A stretch of DNA of 64,000 bases from an uncultured Paracoccaceae bacterium (GTDB taxonomy: Bacteria; Pseudomonadota; Alphaproteobacteria; Rhodobacterales; Rhodobacteraceae). Position numbers and translations under genes: made by a program. The DNA is taken from assembly GCA_947492475.1 (NCBI GenBank), contig CANLNM010000001.1, positions 682,001 to 746,000 of the forward strand, written 5' to 3'. This document shows positions 9,616 to 18,616 of this stretch, one piece after another. The notes beneath the pieces are model-generated. The model was not told the origin of the DNA. It was given only the letters and a program-made list of their open reading frames with translations, and searched no databases. Position 1 is the stretch's first letter. Every line of letters begins with the position of its first letter.

Positions 9616-10080
9616 TTAATTCATGACCGACAGCTTTACCAATTGCCAGATCGAACGCGCATAGATGGTTTCGGTTTGATATTCTGGTGCCCTATCATAT
9701 GGATACACAATCCAATATGGGCCCTTATCCCTGACCTGCATTTCCGCACCATTGATACGGGTGGCGATGATCGGGTGATCCTCGGTGATGTCCGAAATGG
9801 GCATTTGAACGGCATAATCATTCAACGCGACCATGTTCAGAGTTTGCCCCTCTACATCCCCTAGATTCAAAATGCTAAACAACGTCACCCCTGAAAATTC
9901 GACGGGCCCATCCGTCCAAATCGTTTCGGTCACAAAACTGGATTGCGGCATGGCATCCAACTCAGTCAAGCCCAGCGAAACCTGTTGATCACCGAACTCA
10001 ACAATCAGCGTTCCCGGTTCAGCGAAAACGCCGACAACAGACATCATCCAAACGAAAAGTGCTCCGATCCAAGTTTTCAT
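9616..10080 (-). CDS. Small periplasmic protein of the molybdopterin-binding oxidoreductase fold, no cysteine
   Basis: Secreted protein of 154 residues with a signal peptide cut after about VVGVFA. The ATG at 10080 is chosen because the hydrophobic signal starts there and AGGGG precedes it. The remainder resembles the short oxidoreductase/molybdopterin-binding proteins of Rhodobacteraceae: LTELDAMPQSSFVTETIW, FSGVTLFSIL, ALNDYAVQMPISDI and GPYWIVYPYD are typical pieces. It contains no cysteine at all, so the molybdenum-coordinating Cys of sulfite oxidase and YedY is absent and catalysis is unlikely. It is the first gene of an operon with a hybrid histidine kinase, suggesting a periplasmic ligand-binding or accessory sensor role; that is inference. 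Confidence 0.7.
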   Translation of the reverse strand: MKTWIGALFVWMMSVVGVFAEPGTLIVEFGDQQVSLGLTELDAMPQSSFVTETIWTDGPVEFSGVTLFSILNLGDVEGQTLNMVALNDYAVQMPISDITEDHPIIATRINGAEMQVRDKGPYWIVYPYDRAPEYQTETIYARSIWQLVKLSVMN

Positions 10081-10162
10081 TCTAATCTGACCCCTGACGT
10101 TTCGTTCACAAAGATGTCTAAAGCCTTTGAATGATTTTTTGGATAATGCATGCGGATAGTTT

Positions 10163-10180
10163 ACTATACCAAAGTATAGT
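10163..10180. promoter_or_regulatory. Inverted repeat in divergent promoter region
   Basis: ACTATA at 10163-10168 and TATAGT at 10175-10180 form a perfect 6-base inverted repeat with a 6-base spacer. It sits between the sensor operon (minus strand) and the LuxR-type response regulator gene (plus strand). A dyad here could be the binding site of the regulator controlling both directions, but no binding data are available and the repeat is short. Confidence 0.35.
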
Positions 10181-10244
10181 CCGGTCTTGTGAGCATGCAA
10201 AATCTGTTCGTAAACTGTTATTGGGGCCGAGATAGGTAGATTTT

Positions 10245-10862
10245 ATGCCAACGATATTGATCGCCGACGACCACGATTTGGTCAGGGACACAATTGCCGC
10301 TTATTTGGGGAAATCAGATGATTTCTCCATTCAAACAGCCTCGACCCTACCCGAAGCGGTTGGCCTTTTACGCGGGATGAAGTCCTTTGACCTTGCTATT
10401 TTGGACTATAACATGCCCGGAATGGACGGGTTGGCGGGGCTAGAACAGGCCATCGCAGAATTTCCTGTCACCAAATTTGCGCTGATGTCAGGCGTGGCCA
10501 AAGCCGAAGTCGCAAGAGAAGCGATGACCATTGGGGCGATGGGATTTTTCCCAAAATCGCTGACAGCTGACACGATGGTGAACGCAATCCGGTTTTTGTT
10601 ATCTGGTGAAAAATATTTCCCGTTTGATATGGCTCTGGTGCCTGAAAACGAATCCAGAGGCACTGATTTTTATGGGCTTTCCCCCAGAGAGGCGCAAACA
10701 TTGCGTGGGCTTTGCGATGGTAAATCCAACAAAGAAATCGGTCGCGACCTCGACTTGCAAGAGGTGACAATCAAACTGCATGTTAAAAACATTCTGCGCA
10801 AATTAGACGTCAAAAACCGCACCCAAGCCGCGCTTTTGGCCCAAACCGATGGGTTTCGCTGA
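10245..10862 (+). CDS. LuxR/NarL-type response regulator
   Basis: DNA-binding response regulator of 205 residues. The N-terminal receiver has the acidic pair in LIADDHD, the phosphoacceptor Asp in LAILDYNMPGMDG (near residue 50) and the switch Lys in FFPKSL. The C-terminal helix-turn-helix of LuxR type runs from LSPREAQTLRGL through EVTIKLHVKNILRKL. The start is the ATG at 10245. The gene is divergent from the periplasmic protein/hybrid kinase operon across about 160 bases holding an inverted repeat, so it probably receives phosphate from that kinase's HPt domain and may autoregulate the locus. Target genes are unknown. Confidence 0.92.
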   Translation: MPTILIADDHDLVRDTIAAYLGKSDDFSIQTASTLPEAVGLLRGMKSFDLAILDYNMPGMDGLAGLEQAIAEFPVTKFALMSGVAKAEVAREAMTIGAMGFFPKSLTADTMVNAIRFLLSGEKYFPFDMALVPENESRGTDFYGLSPREAQTLRGLCDGKSNKEIGRDLDLQEVTIKLHVKNILRKLDVKNRTQAALLAQTDGFR

Positions 10863-10883
10863 CCCATTGGTTGCTGATCGCCG

Positions 10884-11834
10884 CTAAGCGGTGAGGTTGT
10901 GCCGCAATTTGTCCCAAAAACTGGCCACCGCTGTTAGGTCCTGAATTCCAAGCCCCGACAAACAAGCCAGCGTCGGGCCATCCGGGTTCGCGACGCATGA
11001 AATGCCGACCTCGCCAATTTCAATCAGCTCCGACGCGGTGATAAACCCGGCCGCGATCGCATGGTGCGGGGCTCCGAACCTTTGGGCTGAGCTGATTGCG
11101 TCCACATAGACATTTGCGGATTTCAGGATGACGGGGTCGATTTCACATTTGGTCGCATCGTCTGACCCAACCGACGTGATGTGCTGCCCCGGACGCACCC
11201 ATTCGCTGCGCAAAATCGGTTTTTTCGCCCCCGTTGCGGCGATGATGACATCGGTCTGTGGAACCACTTTGGCCAAATCTGTCGCAATGTAGAAATCCAC
11301 ATCTGGAAATCTTCGTTGCAGGTTTGTCTTTAACGCCAATGCCTTGGCCGCAGATCGCCCCCAAATATGCACCTGTTTGATGGCGCGCACATGTAACAGG
11401 GCTTCGATTTGTAAACCCGCCTGAATGCCGGTCCCGATGACCACTGCAGATGACACCGATTTGGGGGCCAGAATCTGTGCAACATAGGCACCTGCGGCTG
11501 CGGTTCGGTAGTCTGATATCAGATGATCATCACAGAGGATCGCCAACGGTTTGCAGGTCGCGCTGTCGAAAACGGCGATCATCCCACTAGAGGTTGGCAG
11601 ACCTTGATCTGCCAAAACACCGGACCAACCGGCCATTTTCACGGTAAAAATCGGACAATCGGGCAATGTCGCCGATTTGATATGCATGTCCGCGCGCTCA
11701 TTTAGATGCAAAACGTGAACCGGGGTTTGAACGTCACCGTTTGATATGGCCTGAAATGCGGTTTTTGCCGATGGGATCAGGTTTTGAATGTCTAAAAAGG
11801 GGCGAATGTCCGCAGAGTTAAGAACAGGGATCAT
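10884..11834 (-). CDS. Ornithine cyclodeaminase / mu-crystallin family protein
   Basis: NAD(P)-dependent enzyme of 316 residues in the family that includes ornithine cyclodeaminase, alanine dehydrogenase (archaeal type) and imine reductases. The Rossmann motif VVIGTGIQAGLQ is clear, as are TVKMAGW early in the protein, ISDYRTAAAGA, and LSGLGIQDLTA near the end, which matches the family's cofactor/active-site region. The start overlaps the end of the phzF-like gene by four bases, so the two are co-translated. The pair suggests small-molecule (amino acid or imino acid) metabolism, perhaps an isomerisation followed by reduction; the substrate cannot be read from the sequence. Confidence 0.88.
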   Translation of the reverse strand: MIPVLNSADIRPFLDIQNLIPSAKTAFQAISNGDVQTPVHVLHLNERADMHIKSATLPDCPIFTVKMAGWSGVLADQGLPTSSGMIAVFDSATCKPLAILCDDHLISDYRTAAAGAYVAQILAPKSVSSAVVIGTGIQAGLQIEALLHVRAIKQVHIWGRSAAKALALKTNLQRRFPDVDFYIATDLAKVVPQTDVIIAATGAKKPILRSEWVRPGQHITSVGSDDATKCEIDPVILKSANVYVDAISSAQRFGAPHHAIAAGFITASELIEIGEVGISCVANPDGPTLACLSGLGIQDLTAVASFWDKLRHNLTA

Positions 11835-12694
11835 GGTTCAAAAACCTCGCCTTTCCCGACAAAGCTCACCTCGCCAGTGACGGTGACACGTTCGACATTA
11901 TCGCAATCCCCATAAGGGGTTACGATGATTTCACTTGGGCGGCCGATGAAATGCCCCTGTTTTAGAACAAAGCTTTTATTTGCGGGCACCAACCCATGTT
12001 TCAACGCATAGGCCCCGACCACGCCCGCCGCGCTGCCTGTAGCGACGTCTTCCATGACCCCATCATTGTTCCAGTGGCGTCCCTCAAAGCTGTGCACGTC
12101 AAAAAGATAGGCAAATTCTGCGCCCAAATGATGCAGCCTTTCTTCTAAATCCGGTACGGTGATACGCGCCTCTTTCAACCCGTGCTCAACCGGGATCACC
12201 AAGTATTTTAAACCGGTTGAAATGATTTCGGCCGGTAGGTCAGACGTTTTAGAAAGATTGAACAAAGGGGCAAAACTGGACGCGTTTTCCAGCTGTGCGA
12301 TCATGTCTGGGCGATCCTGATCCAACACCCCCCAATACCGTCCATTTTGATGTAGCGTCGAAACCTCAACCTGACGCCCGCCCTGCAAATGAATGGTCCA
12401 ATGCTGATCTGCGCTGTTGCCCGATTGTCGATGTAACGCGCAGGCGGCCCCGATGATTGGATGGCCAGCAAAGGGCAGTTCTTCAAATAGATCAAACACT
12501 TTTGCTGATATTTGACCGTCGTTATCGCTCAGAAAAATCGATTCAAAATGCCGTAACTCTTGGGTGATCGATAGCATCTGATCATCGCTCAGATCGGCTG
12601 AGTCGAATATGACCGCAAGGCTATTGCCAGTATAGGCGCGCGCGGCAAACACATCACAATGGATAAAGTTGAAAGTTTTTTGAGGAGATGACAT
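11831..12694 (-). CDS. PhzF family isomerase
   Basis: Protein of 287 residues of the PhzF/YddE family, whose fold resembles diaminopimelate epimerase. Family features seen are FIHCDVFAARAYTGNSLAV at the N-terminus, the catalytic Glu in ELRHFESIF, the glycine-rich LPFAGHPIIGAA and the C-terminal DVATGSAAGVVGAYA. The reaction in most members is unknown; PhzF itself isomerises a phenazine precursor, and there is no other phenazine gene here. It is the first gene of a two-gene operon with an ornithine cyclodeaminase-like gene and is divergent from an ArsR-type regulator only 30 bases away, which likely controls it. Confidence 0.88.
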   Translation of the reverse strand: MSSPQKTFNFIHCDVFAARAYTGNSLAVIFDSADLSDDQMLSITQELRHFESIFLSDNDGQISAKVFDLFEELPFAGHPIIGAACALHRQSGNSADQHWTIHLQGGRQVEVSTLHQNGRYWGVLDQDRPDMIAQLENASSFAPLFNLSKTSDLPAEIISTGLKYLVIPVEHGLKEARITVPDLEERLHHLGAEFAYLFDVHSFEGRHWNNDGVMEDVATGSAAGVVGAYALKHGLVPANKSFVLKQGHFIGRPSEIIVTPYGDCDNVERVTVTGEVSFVGKGEVFEP

Positions 12695-12714
12695 ACCAAC
12701 CTACATAGTGGAGA

Positions 12715-12726
12715 ATCTATATAGAT
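12715..12726. promoter_or_regulatory. Perfect 12-base palindrome at the ArsR-type gene start
   Basis: ATCTATATAGAT is a perfect palindrome lying in the 30-base divergent gap and covering the first two bases of the regulator's ATG. ArsR-family proteins bind such dyads, so it is a plausible operator for both the regulator and the phzF-like operon. This is inference from position and symmetry. Confidence 0.45.
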
Positions 12727-13054
12727 GAGTGACTATTCAGATAGCACCTTTGAGTCAAGCGCCCGTGTCCTGACGGCATTGGCGCATGAAAACCGGCTGC
12801 GGATTGTGCATTGGCTTTCTGATCCTGAACGTTTCTTTCCGCCTCAGGTGGATGGGGATTTGGTGAAGGATGGCGTTTGTGTCAGCTTTATCACCGATAA
12901 AATCGGGTTAAAGCAGCCCACCGTGACCAACCACATGAAGGTGCTGCAAGAAGCGGGATTGGTCGATAGCAAGAAGATCAAGAACTGGGTTTTTTACAAG
13001 TTGCGACAGGATCAGGTCAGACAACTTGTTAAAATGATTGATGAAATCATCTAG
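12725..13054 (+). CDS. ArsR family winged-helix regulator
   Basis: Small transcription regulator of 109 residues. It has the ArsR-type winged helix: ARVLTALAHENRLRIVHWL, then the recognition region LKQPTVTNHMKVLQEAGLV and a wing with KIKNWVFYKL. No classical metal-binding ELCVCDL motif is present, so it probably senses a small molecule or redox state rather than a metal. The insertion FFPPQVDGDLVKDGVCVSF between helices is longer than in typical ArsR proteins and holds one cysteine. It is divergent from the phzF-like and ornithine cyclodeaminase-like operon and very likely represses it. Confidence 0.88.
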   Translation: MSDYSDSTFESSARVLTALAHENRLRIVHWLSDPERFFPPQVDGDLVKDGVCVSFITDKIGLKQPTVTNHMKVLQEAGLVDSKKIKNWVFYKLRQDQVRQLVKMIDEII

Positions 13055-13105
13055 TGTGTGGTGACAACAAGCCTAGGTTCGGCCGATGATCCCAGCAGAG
13101 GAACA

Positions 13106-13140
13106 ACAGTCCCGTTTTGGAGAAATCAAACCGGGACTGT
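13106..13140. terminator. Hairpin between convergent genes
   Basis: ACAGTCCCG at 13106-13114 pairs perfectly with CGGGACTGT at 13132-13140, leaving a 17-base loop. It lies between the end of the ArsR-type gene and the end of the RTX lipase gene, so it could stop transcription from either side. No strong T-run follows on either strand, which lowers confidence. Confidence 0.4.
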
Positions 13141-13156
13141 AATGCTTGGATCGTCG

Positions 13157-15430
13157 CTATAGATAAAAGTTATCCGCAGTCAGGTCATGGGTGCCCAACA
13201 AAACAATCGCAAAGTCGGAATAGATATCACCATCATTGCTGCCATGGACGATCGTATTGCTGCCGCTATGGTAATAGCTCAGTTGGCCACGTTCAAAAAC
13301 GATCAAGTCAGCCTCGCCGCTAAAGTGGAAAGCGTCTTCGGCCCGGAAGCGCTGGCCGTCAATGCCACTCAGATCGATAACGTCCTGTGCTGCATTAAAG
13401 TCCGTGATCACATCTGCGGACCACGTCAAAGCATGCCCATCATTCCGCGCAATCGAATTGGTTTCGCCTATGCTATTGAACACAAACACATCATTGCCGG
13501 TGCCACCAGTTAGGGTATCACGACCGGTCCCGCCTTGGAGGGTATCCGCCCCTGCCCCACCACCGAGCAGATCAGCCTGCGCACCCCCCTGTAAGGTATC
13601 ACTGCCAGCCCCACCATAAAGTTCATCGGCATTTGCCCCCCCGAAGAGTTCATCATGCCCACCACCGCCATTTAATGTGTCATTCCCATTTTGGCCCCAA
13701 ATGGTGTCGCTGCCGCCTTCGCCTTCGATCACATCATGACCGGTTCCACCGCGCATTGTATCCAGACCGATATCCCCATACATATGGTCGCCCCCCGAGC
13801 CACCATAGATCAGATCATTCCCCGTGCCGCCGTCCAAATGGTCCACGCCACCATTGCCAAACAACCCATCAAACCCAGCGCCACCTAGAATGATCTCATG
13901 CCCGCCGCCGCCATAGATGTAATCCACACCGGCCCCGACATTCAGGTTCAGAGCCGCCTCATTTGCGATCTGCGAATGGGCGATCAGCACGTCATAATCG
14001 ACGCCGTGGAACAGTTCAGTCATATTGGTCAATGTAATGCCCTGCGACTGCGCAAATTCGACATATTGGTTATAAACATGCATTGAATGGGTATCGACCG
14101 GACCAATCTGCGACAGCAAATTGTTGTGAAACTCGTTCAAATCCCCAAAGTTGTCAGAGAAAAACGCAGGAATCCCAATGACATCCCCATCCATCCGAAA
14201 CGAGGCCGCGTTGTCAAATTCAGGTAGATTGGTGAACACGCCCGGCGCAGCAAACGAAATGTTTTCGATAGATGCAGATAGCCCCCAATTGTTTAAAATG
14301 CTGGTCCAGTAATCTGCCATGCTGGATCCAAGGCTATGACCTGTCAAATAGACCTGTGTTATTTCTGGATTGATCGTAAGGTAATCCCTGATTGCATCCA
14401 TCAGTTCGGTCAAATCTTGTAGGTGATTGTATTGCGCCAGCCAATCAGGCGCGGCGTCGCCAGCACTGTTTGTCCCACGAAACGACACGAACATCGCGTC
14501 ATCGGATCGCGCCACCAGCGCCGCTGCATTTCCAGATGTGTAAAACCCGTCAACCAGTCCGTCTTGAGGGTATTCCGGATCGCCTGTGGCAACGGGGCTC
14601 AGGCTTGGCAAATCGGAGGTTTGCAGAAAATAGAGCATCCCGTCTAACCGATCTGTCGCCGGGGTCGCTTGGGCGTTGAACGTGCCTGTTGTTTCATGCG
14701 GCTGTAACTCATATGCGGCCAATGAAAGGTTTGAAAACAAACCCATTTGCCCAAATTCATCAAACACGTCAGCGGTGCTGGTGAATTGCGGGGCCCCGCC
14801 ACCTGTTACATGTTCAAACACATTCCCCGCTAACCGCGTAACTTCGTCTGGGGTGATCGTTGGCAAACTACGATCAGAGTAAAAATCCAATGGAATCGAT
14901 GAGTAAAAAACCGTGCCAGCACCGTACTGATATGAAAAAGCAGCAATTTCTGTTGCACTTCCGGTTGTGAGTAGCGGCGTCGCCCCGACTGGCAGATCCG
15001 CCAAATTTGCATAACCATGCACTGAAAAGTTTGCATCATCATAGTCGACGTCTGTGATTGTGCCTGCTGATCCGTTTACAAAATCCGATGGGGCCCCTGC
15101 TGCGATGTCGATTTCGGTGCCGGTCTCACGCACAAAGGTCACCGTATCGCCACCCGGCAATATCGTCTGAGCATCCGTGACATGCCGGTCAAAAATCACC
15201 AGGCTCATCCCCGCATTTACGGCGGCCTGAATATTCGCCAGATTTGTCAGATATTCGGACCCAAAACTGCCATTGTTGGAATTAACAACATAAAGAATGT
15301 CAATCTGGCTCAGCTCTGCTGCTGTAAGTGACGTCACACTTTGCGCGGTGTGACCGTTGTCCATAATTTCATCAATCTGAAACGCTTCGCCCTGCGAAGC
15401 GTCCATCGAGTAATAACCAATAACACTCAT
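13157..15430 (-). CDS. Secreted RTX-repeat lipase (class 3 lipase domain)
   Basis: Predicted extracellular lipase of 757 residues. The ATG at 15430 is preferred because AAAGGTGG lies just upstream; an in-frame start at 15508 would add 26 residues of unlikely character. The N-terminal 250 residues contain a domain I cannot name with the pattern of a Rossmann-like glutamine amidotransferase or flavodoxin fold (ILYVVNSNN, MSLVIFDRHV). A lipase domain follows with VSFRGTNS and the nucleophile elbow TGHSLGSS (Ser near residue 365). The C-terminal part has about fifteen glycine-aspartate nonapeptide repeats that bind calcium, then an acidic C-terminal region typical of type I secretion. No ABC exporter genes are adjacent. 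Substrate specificity is unknown. Confidence 0.85.
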   Translation of the reverse strand: MSVIGYYSMDASQGEAFQIDEIMDNGHTAQSVTSLTAAELSQIDILYVVNSNNGSFGSEYLTNLANIQAAVNAGMSLVIFDRHVTDAQTILPGGDTVTFVRETGTEIDIAAGAPSDFVNGSAGTITDVDYDDANFSVHGYANLADLPVGATPLLTTGSATEIAAFSYQYGAGTVFYSSIPLDFYSDRSLPTITPDEVTRLAGNVFEHVTGGGAPQFTSTADVFDEFGQMGLFSNLSLAAYELQPHETTGTFNAQATPATDRLDGMLYFLQTSDLPSLSPVATGDPEYPQDGLVDGFYTSGNAAALVARSDDAMFVSFRGTNSAGDAAPDWLAQYNHLQDLTELMDAIRDYLTINPEITQVYLTGHSLGSSMADYWTSILNNWGLSASIENISFAAPGVFTNLPEFDNAASFRMDGDVIGIPAFFSDNFGDLNEFHNNLLSQIGPVDTHSMHVYNQYVEFAQSQGITLTNMTELFHGVDYDVLIAHSQIANEAALNLNVGAGVDYIYGGGGHEIILGGAGFDGLFGNGGVDHLDGGTGNDLIYGGSGGDHMYGDIGLDTMRGGTGHDVIEGEGGSDTIWGQNGNDTLNGGGGHDELFGGANADELYGGAGSDTLQGGAQADLLGGGAGADTLQGGTGRDTLTGGTGNDVFVFNSIGETNSIARNDGHALTWSADVITDFNAAQDVIDLSGIDGQRFRAEDAFHFSGEADLIVFERGQLSYYHSGSNTIVHGSNDGDIYSDFAIVLLGTHDLTADNFYL
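13490..13935 (-). repeat. RTX nonapeptide repeat region in the lipase gene
   Basis: Degenerate 27-base units encode the GGxGxDxxx calcium-binding nonapeptides of the lipase, for example GGTGNDLIY, GGAGSDTLQ and GGTGRDTLT. The units form about fifteen consecutive turns of a parallel beta-roll that folds when the protein meets extracellular calcium. Confidence 0.85.
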
Positions 15431-15807
15431 ACCAACCACCTTTGTCCCTTTGTTCAGCACCAAACTATTTCTAATGATTTCAACATTGTCAAACCCAAGC
15501 CAGCTCACGGAGACATTCGGCTTATGAGTGCCAACACCGTTGAAATGCAGCGATTTAGAGCAATAAAGCGTCCGGACTAAGAGCGGTCAACAAAACGTCT
15601 AGCTCTCATATCTTATATTGGCGCGTTTTCCGGTCCAAGAAATCCATGCCATTCGCAATCGCGACCCGAAATACATATAGGACCCTGTTAAGAACCTCGT
15701 GCTACAACCAAAAACAACGTCCGCTTTTTCCCAATTGACGGATGTTTTTGAATTTCTAATACGGTGTCGTGACAAAGTCCGTGTCGCGCTGGAGAATACG
15801 CACCGCC

Positions 15808-18372
15808 ATGGCACCCGAGCACACTATGTCGAAGTCGATTGAAACGTTGAAATCTGACCTATTGGATCGAAGCCTAGCCCCTGTGGTGGTTGGTGACGTG
15901 TCCATTAAAACGGGCGATATTTGTGTTGTTTACTGCAATTTTGCATTCCTCGATGTCATTGGCACAACAGCGGAAAATGCAACAGGGCTGTCATTTGAAA
16001 CGTTTTTAGATGCTGATAGTTTCGCTCAGCTTCGCCAGATCAGTCATGCGCCGAACCAATGTGAACAGGATCGGGTTCTCAACAATCTCGTGATCTTGGG
16101 GGGGGATGGCACCGCACATATGCGTGGCGCAGCAATGAACGTCACCGGACATGTGTCAACCGCCGGGCATTTGGTGACGCTGACTTGGGATTTACAGATT
16201 GAAACATCAAATTCCGCGGCTGAACCCGATAATTGCCATCACACGCCCCCCCCGATCGCTGCGCCGTCCCGCTTTGAGGCTGCGATGGACGCATTTCCAG
16301 ACCCGTTCGTGATCTATGATGTGAATCTAAATCTGGTCAGCTGGAATGCCGCCTATGCGTTGTCGATGACAGATTGTCCCACGGATTTGCAAAAAGGCAT
16401 GCCCATTCGCGACGTGCTGGCGATTGGGGTCGCAAACGGGCGCATCCCCGAAGCGGTGGGCCGTGAACAAGAGTGGATCGAAGAAACCGCGTCGCCCGAT
16501 GCAATGAGCAACAAAACTCTGGATATTGAGCTTTGGGATGACATTCATCACCGCCTGTTTCGGTATCGCACCGAAAATGGGGATTATGTGGTGATCCGGT
16601 TGAATTCAACCGAATTGGTTCGACAGAAACGCACCGCAGAAGAGGCCAAGCTTAGGCTCATTTCCGCCCTCAACGCCTATCCATCCCCCTTTGTGATTTA
16701 TGATTCCGCCGATTGTCTGGTGGCATGGAATGATGCCTATCGTGCGTCCATGTCTGGTGAAAACGACCCCATCATGGTTGGGATGCACCGGACCGAAGTG
16801 GCGCGGATCGCAATACGGGCCGGTAAATTTGCCGACGCCATCGGGCGCGAAGAAGAATGGATGTCTGACGAACATCAGCAAAAAACCGTAGAAACACCCA
16901 TTCAGGACATTGAATTGACGGGTGATATTCATCACAGGTTGCTTCGGTCACGGGCGGAAAATGGTGACTTGGTGATTGTTCGGCTCGATACAACGGAACT
17001 GGTGCGCCAACGCCGGTCGGTTGAACAACATGCCGCGCAACTTGAACGCGCGAATTTGGAAATCTCACACCAAGCGGAACACGACGATTTAACCGGGCTG
17101 GGCAATCGCAGATTGTTTAAACGCAAATTGCAAGAATTCGCCGCCAAACGTCAGGTATCAGGCGGTGAAATCGCCGTTTTGCACATCGATCTGGACCGTT
17201 TCAAACTGATCAATGACACGATGGGTCATGCAGCTGGCGATCAGGTTCTACTGGATGTCGCATCCCGTATCAGAAGCCGTGCAACCTCAGAAGAAGTGGT
17301 CACTCGCATCGGGGGGGACGAATTTGTCGTTCTGATCCTGGTGGGCGATGATCAGGACAGACCCAAAGATTTATCCAAACAATTGCTGGCTGATTTCACA
17401 CGGCCCGCTCATTTTGAAGGCAAGGAATGCCGTTTTGGGGCCTCTATCGGGTTGGCAACCACCCCGGTCACCGGCATCGACGATTTGCTCGCGAATTCCG
17501 ACCTTGCTTTGTACCGGGCCAAAAACATGGGTCGCGGGCGTTTGGGGATATTTGACCAATCCGATTTTGAAATGGCGCGTAACCAAAAAACACTGGCAGA
17601 CGAGGTGTTGCGCGGCATCGAAAACCAAGAGTTTATTCCATATTTTCAGCCCCAGATTGATGCAAAAACGGGCGTGGTGATCGGGCTTGAGGCGCTGGCG
17701 CGGTGGCAACATCCAGAACGCGGAACCTTGGCCCCAGATGCGTTTTTACAGGTTGCGATGGATCTCGATGTGATTGCGGATATCGACAAGATGATCTTTG
17801 AACGCGCTGTTATCGATTGTACGACTCGTTTTGCGCATATCGGGGCTTATCCGACGCTTTCCTTTAATGTCAGCGCATCGCGGGTGCATGATCACGACCC
17901 AACCGAACTTCGCCTGATGCAACAAATGTATCCCGGAAATATAGGTTTTGAACTTTTGGAAACGATCTTCTTAGAAGAAGAAGACGAGGCGTTTTTGTTT
18001 AAGGTCGATCAATATCGCGAAATGGGGTTTACGATTGAGGTCGACGATTTCGGAAGCGGCCGAGCGTCTGTTGTCGCGCTTCAACGTATCAATCCGGATC
18101 GGCTTAAAATTGATCGTCGACTTGTTGCCCCCATCACCCAAACAGAAAGCGGGCTGCGGTTGTTAAAATCGATTGTGGACATTGGTCATGCCCTCAACAT
18201 TGGTGTCACTGCAGAAGGTGTCGAAACACAAAAACAAGCGGATCTACTGACCAAAGTCGGGTGTGATCGCCTGCAAGGGTTCCACATCGCCAGACCAATG
18301 CCAATAGAACAGGTCACGCAGTTCCTGATCGATCAGCCGCGTCGCGGTCGTGTCGGTGGTAAACCTGCGTAA
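15808..18372 (+). CDS. PAS-PAS-GGDEF-EAL protein
   Basis: Soluble cyclic di-GMP enzyme of about 854 residues. The start is uncertain: ATG codons at 15808 and 15826 and a GTG at 15769 are in frame and none has a strong ribosome site. An N-terminal PAS-like region is followed by two similar PAS domains, each opening with a F/YPxPFVIYD sequence (AFPDPFVIYDVNLNLVSWN and AYPSPFVIYDSADCLVAWN). A GGDEF domain has intact RIGGDEFVVL, and an EAL domain has GLEALARWQHPERG, VDDFGSGRAS and LKIDRRLV, so both activities may exist. No transmembrane helix is seen, so the signal is cytoplasmic. It is followed by a 240-base gap and the chemosensory cluster on the same strand. Confidence 0.88.
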   Translation: MAPEHTMSKSIETLKSDLLDRSLAPVVVGDVSIKTGDICVVYCNFAFLDVIGTTAENATGLSFETFLDADSFAQLRQISHAPNQCEQDRVLNNLVILGGDGTAHMRGAAMNVTGHVSTAGHLVTLTWDLQIETSNSAAEPDNCHHTPPPIAAPSRFEAAMDAFPDPFVIYDVNLNLVSWNAAYALSMTDCPTDLQKGMPIRDVLAIGVANGRIPEAVGREQEWIEETASPDAMSNKTLDIELWDDIHHRLFRYRTENGDYVVIRLNSTELVRQKRTAEEAKLRLISALNAYPSPFVIYDSADCLVAWNDAYRASMSGENDPIMVGMHRTEVARIAIRAGKFADAIGREEEWMSDEHQQKTVETPIQDIELTGDIHHRLLRSRAENGDLVIVRLDTTELVRQRRSVEQHAAQLERANLEISHQAEHDDLTGLGNRRLFKRKLQEFAAKRQVSGGEIAVLHIDLDRFKLINDTMGHAAGDQVLLDVASRIRSRATSEEVVTRIGGDEFVVLILVGDDQDRPKDLSKQLLADFTRPAHFEGKECRFGASIGLATTPVTGIDDLLANSDLALYRAKNMGRGRLGIFDQSDFEMARNQKTLADEVLRGIENQEFIPYFQPQIDAKTGVVIGLEALARWQHPERGTLAPDAFLQVAMDLDVIADIDKMIFERAVIDCTTRFAHIGAYPTLSFNVSASRVHDHDPTELRLMQQMYPGNIGFELLETIFLEEEDEAFLFKVDQYREMGFTIEVDDFGSGRASVVALQRINPDRLKIDRRLVAPITQTESGLRLLKSIVDIGHALNIGVTAEGVETQKQADLLTKVGCDRLQGFHIARPMPIEQVTQFLIDQPRRGRVGGKPA

Positions 18373-18616
18373 TACCTGCAAAAACCATTGTTTTCTCTTC
18401 GCTCAGTTCGCGATTATTGACCGTGATCGTTGGTGTTTTAGCGCCAACATTCCGACGCCATTTCACTGTTCTTTCTCATGACTTAAATTGCGATTGCGAT
18501 CATGTTTTCCTTAAATTTTATGCACAAGAGTTCATTCCTCCAAGCCATGGAAATCTAGTGTTAAGACTCAGGCTGCATGCTGCACATGGGGTAAATATCT
18601 ATGTGAGGCATATATT

